In this document: positions 22,201 to 32,404 of the stretch, piece by piece
How the letters are laid out: every line of letters begins with the position of its first letter
How positions within the stretch are numbered: position 1 is the stretch's first letter
Assembly (NCBI GenBank): GCA_902651635.1
Contig: CACRSC010000084.1
Span: 1 to 64,000 of the forward strand
Direction of reading: 5' to 3'
Source of the DNA: Mastigamoeba balamuthi
Taxonomy: Eukaryota; Evosea; Mastigamoebida; Mastigamoebidae
Length of the DNA: 64,000 nt
Notes under the pieces: generated by a model
The model's database searches: none
Told to the model about the DNA's origin: nothing
Seen by the model: the letters and a program-made list of their open reading frames with translations, nothing else
Made by a program: the position numbers and the translations under genes

Positions 22201-25006
22201 GCTCGCGGAGGCTCTTGCCGAGTACAGTGATCCTGGGACGAGCAGGGTACCAGTCAATGCGGGCGCCAGCGTCGAGCAGCGCTGCTGCCACATCCTCTCT
22301 TCCGCCAGAGGTGATGCACTCGAGCAGCGGAGTGTCGCCGGAGATGCTCGATGCGTTGGGATCAGCCCCTGCAGCGACAAGCAGCAGGCTCACGTCCCAC
22401 AGCCGGCGCTGGCACGCCTGCAGAAGGACAGATTCTCCATCGTCGCCACGGCATTGCTCGGAGTTGGGGTCTGCACCAGCAGCGAGCAGCAACGAGACGC
22501 AGCGGTGGCACTCTTTTGGGTCTGAGCAGTGCCTGATCACGTGGCCCAGCGGAGCGCCCTTGTTGGCAATTGCGCGGATCTCGTCTGCAGTCCTCTCGGG
22601 CCAGTGCAGAACAATGCCGATGATGTCTGCGAGGCTCCCGGGGCCGGAGCCCTTGACCGCGCGGCTCAGGTCACAGTCGAATACCCTGCGGGGCAGCCCG
22701 ACAAGCAAACGGACAGTCGACGTCTGCCGTGCAGAGAGCGCTGCGTTGAGCGACTGGTACCATATGACCGATGTGTGCGCTCGGAGGAAGTCGGGGCGAG
22801 CCTCGAGGCACGGCAGGCCCGTATCATCGTAGTACTCCCACAGAGAAAGGGCGATGTCTGCGGCTTCTGCGAACGAGGCCGAGTGTTGCAGAGCCCAGAG
22901 GGCCTTCCCGGCCATCTGCTGGCACCCCTGTGCGACGAGCTCCAGAGGGGCTCCCTGGCTTTGGAGCAGACAGAGCATTCGCGCCACCCCATTTCCGTCC
23001 CTCGTCCAGCAGAATAGCCGCTTGGTGGCTGTGTAGGGATCTGACAGGAAGAACTGCTCGATGGTCCCGCGGACGTCGTCCCAGGGCGCCGCCTCTGCCA
23101 GCTGGCACGCGAAGCTGTAGTCACCCAACTGCAGGGCGACCTGCAGTGGCACTGTCCCGGTGGTTTCGGCGAGGCAAAGGGTTGCAACCACAGACAGACG
23201 CTCGGGCCACTCGCAAACAGTGGGCTGCCTGTCGTGCCCGAGGTCGAACCGCTTGATAAGCCCGAGCTCTTCCAGAAAAAGTACCGCGGGAATGGGGCTG
23301 AGCTCGACCTCCTCGTCGTCCTCTTCGTCCTCTTGGTCTCGTTCGTGCATCCTCCCGAGCGTGTCTGCGGCCTCCACAGACATGCGGGCGCCGTTGTGCA
23401 CGACGAGGAAGGAGACGCACTCGGGACAGCACCACGAGCCCTCCAGAAGAACAGTTGCATCCCGTGGGCACATAAGAGGCTGGATATGAGACAACACCTC
23501 AAGGGCGATGTGCTTCCCACAGGCAACTGCACGACAGTGGTTCCTCTTGGCGCCCAGAAGCTGCACGAATTCGCCCGTTCGCGGGGATACAGTGCAGTCA
23601 CAGAGCACACAGTCGAAGCATCTGACAGCGGCATCGCGCATGTGTGGCGATGCGCAGCCAACGGAGCTGACGGCGTCAGCTGCCAGGAGGACATCAGAGG
23701 CGCCCGGGGAAGCAAAGCCCCCAGTGACGAGTTGTGTGGCGCAGTCAAACCACCCGAGCCGCAGCGATGATGCGAGGGCAGTGGGGCCGAGAACGGGGCA
23801 CCTCCCTTTCAGCTTGGCAATGGCGGCTATGGCCCAGTGCTCGCTCTGGCGCAGGACCTCCGCGTCGCGAAGCGTCCGGGCGCGCTCGAGGGCGCAGAGG
23901 GCGAACTCTCCGAGGGGGACCTCGATACGCGCCTCCGAGAGGCGCAGCAGGTAGTCCAGCAGCGCTGACGCCACGCTGAGGGGGGAGTGCTGGTCCCTGT
24001 CGCACAGCACTCGGACGAGAAGGCGCTGTGCATTCGCGCACTTATTGTTGCCGCTCGACAGCAGCGCCTCCACCAGGCAGGGGTCCGCGGTAGTGATGGA
24101 TGCGGCCAGGAGCTCCGCTTCGGTGTCGGGTGGCGAGAGAGCGTGCAGGAGGAGTTGTGTCATCTCGCCGCGCTCACCTGCTCCCTCCGGGACACAGAGC
24201 TGAACGATGCACTCCAGAAGCAGCGTGGTCTGCGGGCGTGCCGCCACCGCGATGGCCTCGTCCGCGAGCATCTCTGTGACGGCCCACACGCAGTTGGAGC
24301 GCACCGCGAGCTGCAGGTGCGCCGTGGCGGCGTCTACCGCGGATACCCCATCGCCCCTGTCGGGGTACAGCATCCCGGGCAGGTGCACCGCATCGGCGAT
24401 ACCCGCTGCCACAGACAGCGCCTTCGACACGGACATATGCCTCGCGGACAGCACCACGCGCAGCGCTGCCTCGCACGACGCTGCCGGGCTCATCGAGCGC
24501 GGCAAGTCTGTCGAGCAGTCGTCTGTGCTGCTGCGCATCGCGAGGTCCGCGGAGGCCTCGAGGCAGTGGCGCGCGAACGCCGCAGCCTCCTCGTCCGAGG
24601 CAATGGCCCCGCTGCCGAGCATCACGCCGGCGAGCCACGCCGAGGCCTCGGGGACAACGTAGGCAGCCCAGAAGGCTGCGGAGGCCAGCGGGTGCGGTCT
24701 CAGTGTCATCCGCAGACGGAACCGCTCCCGCAGGGCCTCGAGGACGGCCGCGACGACCGCAGCGGACGGAAAGCGCGGCAGAGGGGCGCGGGCGAGCGGC
24801 TCGAGAATGAGGGCGAGACAGGAGGAGGCGCTCGCGGAGCCACCGGTGGCGTTGAGCAGAAGGTCGCGGGCAACGGACGCGCTCGTGTCGCCACCGGGAC
24901 TGCGGTACGCAGCCGCCAGCACGAGCTCGCACAGCAGCGGGCGCCCGTAATCGAGGCCCGCGGCCCTGGTGGCGGGGTCGCTGGTCACTGGTGCGTCCTC
25001 CATCAA
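19298..25006 (-). CDS. ankyrin-repeat / calpain cysteine protease fusion
   Basis: Four exons (25006-21149, 21085-20614, 20578-20397, 20371-19298) give 1,861 residues. The first ~1,220 residues are helical repeats, with clear ankyrin units such as CVSLLLAAGADPNS, VSLLLVAAGADPNASSISGDTPL, GRTPLHWACAN and FPLHIAAACGNAELARALLERPG. The protease core starts with FTDHEFPADQRSIWRDPSS and SCWRRISEI...LFGGK, the usual lead into CysPc. The catalytic triad is complete: Cys1292 in GGIGTCYLLTAIA, His1478 in AGHAYG, Asn1499 in INPYGG; LIEKAYAKLRGCYEAIDGG is also canonical. After the core comes a beta-rich ~170-residue region and a short coiled coil (QLRKAVHDMQEQNALLQQEI). Calpains are cytosolic proteases that cut substrates at limited sites; EF-hands are absent. 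The last intron (20372-20396) is only 25 nt. The ankyrin part probably selects substrates. Confidence 0.88.
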
Positions 25007-25281
25007 GGAGAGTTGCCAACGTCCGTGCTATTTTCTGCGGCGAGAGAGATAATGCCTATCGCCAGATAGCAAATGACGTAGAGGGGGAATTCTGATTATG
25101 CATCTGCGGGACGGAATCGGGGCTGTAGACATGGCCCGCGTAGCACAAACGGACGAATGGGGCACTGCTGTCTACCAAGAGTAGGGAGGCCCTTATCATT
25201 TTTTCTACACAGACGATAGGTGAGGGGCAAGCGGGCGGCCTAGAGGTGGTGGTCCTAGCGGATGGTCCTACAGGAGGGATC

Positions 25282-27020
25282 TCACAGAGCATGCAGAGCA
25301 ACCTCCGCAGCCAGGGCGAACGCCGGGAGCAGCTGCACGGCGTTCCCTGCCTGGAACGAATCCGAGGACTGGGCAGGAGGAGTCGGCTGGGAGGAGTGCG
25401 AGTGGCGTGAGTTGGACCCCTTGGAGCTGTCCGCCGGGCCCGGAGGGACTGGCGCAGACTCGTCCTCGCTCTCGGAGCACTTGGACTCCTCGCTGCCGTT
25501 GCTGGCCTTGCTGGGGTTGTGCGAGCCGCTTTCGGGGGCAGGGCCGGGTCCGAACCCCGTGATGCACGCAGGGTCCGAGCTCTCGGCCACTTCGAACTTC
25601 TGCATCGCCTCGTTTGCGAGCACGACACCGATGCACCAGCTGCGCTGCTTAGCCTCCTTGACAGCGGCCATCGGCGTGCGCGCCCCGGGCATCGGCTTGG
25701 CGACAGGGACTACCTCTGCGCGGACCACCGTCCCGCTGGCGCTCGTCGCCACGCTCTGCAGGCGCACCTCGTCGTACTCGAAGCACTTGCTCTCGATCTT
25801 GCTGACGAGCGCCGTGGCCCTGTTCAGGTCGACGGGCTGCACGCCGAGCAGCTCGAACCCCACGAACCACGTCCTCGGGACGCACCGTCCGCCGGCTGCG
25901 ACGGATCCTTCGTTGCAGGTGCACGTCTTCAGGTCGCAGTAGTCGGTCGAGTCGCACTGCTCGCCGTCGCTGACGACGCCGTCCCCGCAGTGCAGCGCCG
26001 AGATGCCAACACCCCAGGTGATTTCGGTGTCGCTGCACCGCAGAACGCACGCAGAGTCGACGGCGCGCACGGCCGAAGCGAACGGCGTCGATGTATTGGG
26101 CAGCACCCCGTGCTTCTCCCACACCCTGAACTTGATCTCGGGGGTGTCCTGCCTCTGGACCAGCACCGCCTTGCTGATGTCGTAGTCCACGACCGCTGAC
26201 AGCTTCTGGAAGCAGTTCTCCGAGACACTCCGGAGCGTGTCCATGGCCCACGCGTACGTCACGGGCGAGTCGCTCCTGACCAAGATGGTCCCCAGGGCAG
26301 CTGTGGCCACGCACTTGCCGTTGACGGCGGCCGACCCGGCAGAGCAGCTGCAGACCTTGTTGCAGTAGATCGACGACTCGCAGTTCTCGCCGAAGGTGAT
26401 CAGGCCGTCGCCGCAGCGCGTGCACGTGGCGGGCAGCTGCTGGTCCTTGGGCACGGGGTACGGCACGCAGCGGTCTCCGCACTGCGCGCAGGCGCGGTTC
26501 GTCACCGACGACTCGATGCACTGGGCGACCAGCCTCTCGCTGCCGGCCGAGTCGGCGCACGAGCCCAGCGTCAGGGTGGTCCTCTGCGTGGTCCCTTGGT
26601 TGTCGCTTGAGTCCGTGCACGTGGTGACGACGGTGACGTTCTCCGCGGGGGCGAGGCCGAAGTGGTCCGCCAGTTCCGCGTCCGCGGCGTGGACGTAGGC
26701 GCTCTGGGGGGTCGACCAGGTGGTGGTCGAGTGGGCGACGCGCTCGCTTCCGTCCCTGAACACGATCTTGGTCGAGCAGGCAGGGACCGAGTCGGAAGGG
26801 CGGCTCAGGCGGATCTGAGGACAGCCGTTAGTGTCCCAGCCTGTGCTTGACTGGCTTTGCTCACGTCAGCCCAGAGCTGCATCACGGTTCCCGCTTCGGC
26901 CGGGTGGACGACGGGGCTGGACGACGGGTCCCACGACTTACCCCAGCTCGTGCCGAGGCCGACGACAGAGGCATCGGCACACACTATTCCCAGAATGCAG
27001 AGGGGAATGAGACCGCGCAT
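25282..27020 (-). CDS. secreted, probably GPI-anchored cysteine-rich surface protein
   Basis: Exon 1 (27020-26886) codes for a signal peptide (MRGLIPLCILGIVCADA); exon 2 (26850-25282) for the rest; 567 residues. The splice (GTGATG...CCAG, 35 nt) restores the frame but is not certain. The ectodomain has two similar cysteine clusters, CTRCGDGLITFGENCESSIY and a second LHCGDGVVSDGEQCDSTDY followed by C-x-C-x-EGSVAAGGRCV. These are the C-G-D-G...E-x-C-D pattern of disulfide-rich myxococcal/protist surface repeats. A Ser/Pro/Glu-rich stalk (~95 residues) is followed by a hydrophobic C-terminus (AVQLLPAFALAAEVALHAL) without a cytoplasmic tail, as in GPI-anchor signals. No enzyme motif is seen. Likely a cell-surface or secreted adhesion or coat protein. 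Confidence 0.7.
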
Positions 27021-27506
27021 TGATCAGGTCCGCTCTGTGGAATGCAGGTTTCGAATGAGTCAGAGATCGAGTCGCCTCGCGGTTTTACCCGCTCGATCCC
27101 TGACGTGTCAGTCCAGTGACTCATCAGGTTCGAGAACTCTCTGTTCGCTGACACCTCTGCAGAGGCACCCGGTGGAGGTGTGGGCTCATGTGCGCACATA
27201 CAGCAGTCGAACGGACCGCTGCTGTAGAAAGGTCCCAGTCAGATAGTGCCGGGTTCTGTTCAAATAATGGCCGGTTCTGTGTTTGACGACAGCCCGTAAA
27301 AAAGTGCGGGGCCGCAACTGCCCCGATCCGTGAACCGCCGGAGACAGCGGAATGCTGTTCTGCTGCCAGGAATCCCGCAGTGTTGAGTGTGCTGGCAACT
27401 CGATCGGTTGGGCGGTGCCAACAACGGGGTTTCTCCGCAAAAACAGGCAAAGCTGCGGTCCATGTACAGTATTCGAGAGTTTTTGGGAAGCCGACAAAAA
27501 ACCGTT
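27021..27506. other. intergenic spacer, no gene seen
   Basis: 486 bp between the surface-protein start and the stop of the DUF3533-like gene (both minus). No convincing frame, RNA gene or repeat. Confidence 0.45.
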
Positions 27507-29712
27507 TTATTGGGTACTCTCGATCGCGCTCTTGCTCTTTGGTCTCTTCATCTCCTTCTCGCCGACGCCCAGCACCATGCCGATGATGCCGATGATGTTG
27601 GTGCCGAACCCCCACGCCAGGATGACGCCGACGTGGCGCCCGACCATGGTGGGGAGCGTCCCCTGCGACAGGAACCGCAGCAGCACGACGGCGGGGCCCA
27701 TGGGCAGCACGTCCCTCGCGTTCCGCCAGCCCTGCGAGAAGAGGTCCGTCGGGTAGATACCGTCGGACGAGACCAGCATGGCGTAGAGCATCAGGACCGA
27801 GAGCAGCTGCCCGACGGGGCCCATCCAGGCGACAAAGGTGCTGTAGATGCCCATCCAGCAGAAGCACTGCAGCAGGAAGAGCCCCCACATGGCCGTGTAG
27901 CCGTGGAGCGCGGGGTAGTTGAAGCCGCGCAGGACCCCGACGTAGACGCCGGTGATGATGAGCAGCATGGCGGCCACGCTGACGTAGCGCGCGGCGATGA
28001 TGGCCGGGGTCGAGAGCCGCATGCCCTTGGTCTGGCGGTTGAACACCTGGAACATCACGACCATCGACATGACTGTCGCGGTCCACAGGTACAGGAACGA
28101 CATGTACGACGCCGCATACCTGTGACGGGAGGGTTGAGCTGCGCAGGCCTTGCGAGGGACAGTGCAGAGAGTGCAGAGAGTGCAGAGAGTGCAGAGAGTG
28201 CAGAGAGTGCAGAGAGTGCAGAGAGTGCAGAGAGTGCAGAGAGTGCAGAGAGTGCAGAGAGTGCAGAGAGTGCAGAGAGTGCAGAGAGAAGCGTACCAGC
28301 CGTAGTGCGGGACCGCGTGCAGGTTGACCACAGTGTTGGTTAGAGGGGCGATCTGCATCTTCACGGGGGCTAGGGGTGACCGATTGGGCAGGGTCCCGTC
28401 GTACATGGCCACCTTGAGGGCGAGAACGATGGCGTTGAAAACTGCGCTGTACTGCAGTACAGGCACGGGCGTGTCAGCGTCTGCGCCATACGAGGCAGGC
28501 GGGCACTTACGATTCTATCCAGGTACGTGGTGGCTGGCGAGTTCTTTGCCGAGTCTTCAAAAAGGAAGATCTGGTTCGTGTACGACGCGCTCTTGTTGGT
28601 CCCCATGAAATAGTTCACTGCGGCGGCGGCCGGCGGGCCGTGAAAAATCCGGTGAGACATGCCCCGGAATGCGGGGGAAAACGAGAAATGCGGAGGACAA
28701 GATTGACCGCCGCGGTGGAGGGGTTTCCTCCCTCTAAGTTGCGCTCACTTGCGAAGACTTTGGAGACCGTGGGCGGCACGTAGACGGCAGTCCAGTAGTC
28801 GTTGCGGATGACGGCGTCCCGCAGCCAGTCCTCGGACTTGTTCTCGAGCCTGACGACGTGGATCCTGTGGCTCGCCAGCAGCCCGCCGTAGAACTTCTCT
28901 GCAACCCCCCAAAGGCACCGCAACCACCGCGCCGCTGTAAGTAATCCCGCACGCCCAGGCGGTTTGTTTCACGATTCCGATAATTTTCCCCCACACACAC
29001 ACGCCCCGGGGGGGTGCCGCACCGCCGAGGTTGAGGGTCGTGTTGGGGCCGAGCCGCACGCCCTCGTCGGCGTTGACAAAGGCGACGCGCAGCGTGGGGA
29101 GCCTCGAGAGCGGGTCCCAGAAGGGCAGCAGGTAGATGAGGCACATGCCCAGGATCAGCACAAAGAGCAGCAGCGCCAGCGCCAGCGGCACGACCACCAG
29201 CGTCCGGCGGAACTTCTTCACGCTGGCCCGCACCGCCAGCTCGGCTTCCTGTCCGGGGCAAGAGGGGCCACGCGCGCAGGGAATGAGGTCATCGCACTCG
29301 GAGACAGAAACGACGGAGGGAAAAAAGAGCAGAGGGGAAAAGACTGCAGCAGCGGGGGCAGTCACTGAAAGTATGAGTGTGTTGTGTTGTGTGTGTGTGC
29401 GGGGGTCTCCACACAGCGCACCAGCTTGAGACGGGCGGCAGCGGAGCCCTCCTGGATCTTGCGGTGCTCCTCGGGGTCGACGACGACGACGGACTCGACC
29501 TCGATGCCCTCGTAGGGCTGCGGCGTGTCGTCGGAGAGGTACTGCGAGGCCATGCCGACAAAGTTGGGCGCGAGGCTGTGCCCCAGGGCGTCGAAGACGT
29601 CGGCCGCGAGGTCCGCCGCCTCGGCCTCGTTCTCGACGGGCTCGCTCCCGGACGGCGACGGCGAGGTCCCAGACTCCCCCGCTGAGTCACCACGCGCGTA
29701 AGCGGTCGACAT
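27507..29712 (-). CDS. DUF3533/SNG1-like multi-pass membrane protein, paralogue 1
   Basis: Six exons (29712-29422, 29248-29023, 28898-28749, 28617-28511, 28451-28297, 28119-27507) give 513 residues. Acidic N-terminus of ~95 residues; first TM (TLVVVPLALALLLFVLILGMCLIYL) followed by LPFWDPLSRLPTLRVAFVNADEG; a soluble loop (ENKSEDWLRDAVIRNDYWTAVYVPP); then five or six C-terminal TMs, including HYGWYAASYMSFLYLW and YTAMWGLFLLQCFCWMGIYS. One TM, a large loop with the V-x-N/D-x-D-x-G strand, then a TM bundle is the build of fungal SNG1 (nitrosoguanidine resistance)/DUF3533 and the related Pip/YhgE ABC-2-like proteins. Transport or lipid-related function is unproven. Basic C-terminal tail. Head-to-head with its paralogue. 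Confidence 0.75.
28162..28287. repeat. 9-bp minisatellite inside an intron, 14 units of GTGCAGAGA
   Basis: Perfect tandem copies fill most of the 177-nt intron 28120-28296 of the first DUF3533-like gene. On the coding strand the unit reads TCTCTGCAC, a pyrimidine-rich, branch-site-like context. It happens to be an open frame (Cys-Thr-Leu repeats) but the flanking exons join cleanly without it. Confidence 0.95.
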
Positions 29713-30027
29713 CTGCTGCTGCGGGGTTGTGTTCCCGTGCGGTGGTTTTTTTGTGCGGTGTGTGTGTGGTGTTTGTTGATTAAAGAGCCAAAAAAAAGGT
29801 GCAGGTGCACTCGGGGGCAGGGCGGGTTCAGTGACACGTCTGGAGTTCTTCTCAAGCTTCTCTGCCGGAAAGCACCACTTTTACTCATTTTCCGCTTTGC
29901 CTATCTATCCACAGAGGCACAGTCACCAATCCGCAACGTCGAGCACAGTGCTCCTAGGGTCCATAACCTCCGGACGCCACTTTTCCCGTCAACGCCACCG
30001 CCAAGCAGACACAAGGAAGACCAGACC
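29713..30027. promoter_or_regulatory. 315-bp bidirectional promoter region between the two DUF3533-like genes
   Basis: It separates the start codons of the two head-to-head paralogues. It contains a GT-rich stretch (29731-29775) and a run of A at about 29791-29797. No TATA box is obvious. Role inferred from position. Confidence 0.45.
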
Positions 30028-31746
30028 ATGCCGAGGGACTCCCCGACGACGCCCAGCCCCATGGGCCTCTCCGTCTCGGTGACGCCGGGCGTCAGCCCGT
30101 CGCCCACGCCCACCGCCGCGCTGCTGCCGATGGAGGTCGGCAAGCCGACGTCGCCCGAGGGCTCCGGGTCGCTCGCCAAGGCCTCGGCCGTGCTGGCCGC
30201 GAGGCAGCGCCGCCTGCGGTTCTGGATCAAGGCCTCGGTCGCCGCCCTGGTCATCTCGTTCCTGGTCAGCGGCTTCGTCGCGGGCGCCAGCTCGCTGTAC
30301 CTCAAGCCCTTCTGGACTCCGCTCGAGCGCCTGCACTACATGAAGGTGGCCGTCGTCAACGCAGACGCCGGCTTCAAGCTCGGCAACACCTCGCTCAATC
30401 TCGGGGGTACGGCACCCCACACACCTCCCCACATACAGCACCACACCCCCCCCCCGCACAGGGCAGACGCACACGCCCGGGTGTGTTTTTTGCTGCATTA
30501 TTTTTTCGTTATCGGAAGAATCCGGCTCATTGATTGTAGCTGAGGTCGCTAGAGGATTGGTCTCTGTCCCTATACTCGACTGGAAGGTGCACGACTCGGC
30601 CACCACGATGAGCGAGCTCGAGCAGGGCGTGCGCCGCGACGACTACTGGGCCGCCGTGCTCATCCCTGGGAACTTCACCGCGGTGTTCGCTTGTACGTTT
30701 TTTTAACGGGTTTTGCTCTTTGGTTTTCCCGTTTTCCCTCCCCTTTTCCGGCTCCGCTATTTTTGATCGCGATCTCACCGGCACCGCCGCTGCGGACGCC
30801 CAGACAACTATTACGGCATCCATCCGAGCCCCAAGTACTCCAACCCGATCTACTCGGTGCTCGACTCGCTCAAGCAGAGCACGACCACGTCGGCCGTCGA
30901 CACTGCGGTACATCTGCACCCGCCCAACCGGCTTTGTGTCGCGGTGATTGACGAACTTCGCAACAGATCCAGGCGGTGCTGGGCAAGATCAACGAGGCGT
31001 TTCAGCTCAAGATCCACTCCGGGGCGTTTGGACCCACCCAGAAGCAGCGGCCGCCGCCGCCGGCCCTCATGGCGTCGCCGTTCACGGTCGTCGCGCACAA
31101 CACCAAGCCGCTCGAGTACTTTGGATGGTACATGGCGCCGTTCCTGACGTTCACGTTCCTGTTCGTCACGGCGATGATCGGGTTCCCGGCGGTCTACGAC
31201 GCGTTCCACATGCGCATGATCAAGGGCAAGACGATGCACATCGCCATCGTCATCGGGCTGCGCCTGCTGACGTTCACGTTCCTGCTCTGCATCCTGGCGG
31301 CGACGATGACGGGGTTCCTCAAGGCCAAGGAGTTCCCCGCGGCCCACGGCTACACGATGATCTGGGCCATCTACCTCCTCGTAGGCCACGCCTTTGCCTA
31401 CGGCATGATCCTGCCCCTGCTGAGCTGGATCGGCCCCATCGGCATCGTCTTCTCGATCATCCTGCTCTACATGCAGATCTCCACCTGCAGCGGGGCCTAC
31501 GCCTACCAGCTGCTCTCGCCGGGGTTCAGGCACGTCTACGAGGTGCTGCCCATGGGGCGCGGTGTGCAGCTGATCCGCTACGCGGCGTTCGACACGATGT
31601 CCGAGGGCCACGGGGCCCACGTCGGCGTCATGTTCGCGTGGATCGTCATCGGGGGAGCGATCTCCCTCGCTGGCATGGTGTTTGGGCGTGCGGACAAGAA
31701 CATGGTCCGACACAAGAAGACACAATCGGCTGAATCCAGGCAGTAG
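30028..31746 (+). CDS. DUF3533/SNG1-like multi-pass membrane protein, paralogue 2
   Basis: Four exons (30028-30406, 30540-30692, 30804-30907, 30967-31746) give 471 residues. N-terminal Ser/Pro/Thr-rich tail, TM1 (FWIKASVAALVISFLVSGFVAGASSL), then LKPFWTPLERLHYMKVAVVNADAGFKLGNTSLNLG, a loop with GVRRDDYWAAVLIPGNFTAVFAYNYYG, and a C-terminal bundle with KPLEYFGWYMAPFLTFTFLFV, TMIWAIYLLVGHAFAYGMIL and WIGPIGIVFSIILLYMQ. It aligns along its whole length with paralogue 1 (for example RNDYWTAVYVPP, EYFGWY/PHYGWY). Two introns fall at the same codon and phase: after LNLG and after VFA. Two introns of paralogue 1 are missing here. Inverted tandem duplication followed by divergence is the simplest history. 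Molecular function unknown. Confidence 0.78.
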
Positions 31747-32024
31747 AGACACCACCACTGTTATTTTGCGAATCCAACAGAACACAAGCGCAAACCCAAC
31801 TTCCCCTTTGACGCCAGAATGAAATCTGTCAGACGAGGAATCTAAGATCTGAAAAAAACGTGAACAAATCAGAAATTGGGTCAGATGGCTTGCGATCCAG
31901 AAGACAATTTAATCAATTCCCAGCATTGATTAAACAACGTCACACGAATATTAAACTTGGACATTATTCCGACATTGCAGAATGATGACGGAGGAAGAAA
32001 CAAACTCGTTCCTAGATGCGGAGC

Positions 32025-32029
32025 AAAAA
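32025..32029 (-). terminator. RNA polymerase III terminator of tRNA-Lys
   Basis: Five T on the minus strand starting two bases after the tRNA 3' end. Confidence 0.75.
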
Positions 32030-32030
32030 C

Positions 32031-32102
32031 GCCGACCGAGGGGGTCGAACCCTCGACCACACGGTTAAGAGCCGTGCGCTCTACCGACTGAGCTAGGTCG
32101 GC
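32031..32102 (-). tRNA. tRNA-Lys (anticodon CTT)
   Basis: 72-nt cloverleaf: acceptor GCCGACC paired with GGTCGGC, D arm GCTC-AGTCGGTA-GAGC (also the A box), anticodon stem CACGG/CCGTG with loop CTCTTAA giving anticodon CTT, T arm GAGGG-TTCGACC-CCCTC (B box). No intron. CCA is not encoded, as is usual in eukaryotes. Confidence 0.98.
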
Positions 32103-32404
32103 TCTTACATTATAATACATTCATAGGTTTAATAGTCGAGGTGAAACCTGATTGGAGAACACTCAAATAAAGCACTCCTTGTCTTAGACCTTGGGATAGT
32201 ACTGGTACAAATCTGCTCAACTGTATAGAAACAACTCCCCCGACAAGTGCCTTTGAGTGATTATGTATACCGCACATGTGTTATCTTTGTTTTGATGGTG
32301 GTGGCCATGAATTTGTTGTGGTGGCGGTGCGTTGGTGTGTGGCGTGCATGCTGTGCTGTGCTGTGCTGTGGTGCCTGGCGTGTTATTGCACTCGAATAAA
32401 AACC
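32103..32404. other. spacer with a short GCTGT repeat, no gene seen
   Basis: 302 bp between the tRNA and the LRAT-like stop codon. About 32351-32371 is a (GCTGT)n stretch of four units. AATAAA occurs near 32166 and, next to the stop codon, at 32395. Confidence 0.5.

Noticed and set aside
28141-28296. Cys-Thr-Leu repeat protein segment
   Set aside because: It is translation of the intronic minisatellite; GWY|AASYM joins cleanly without it and matches the paralogue.
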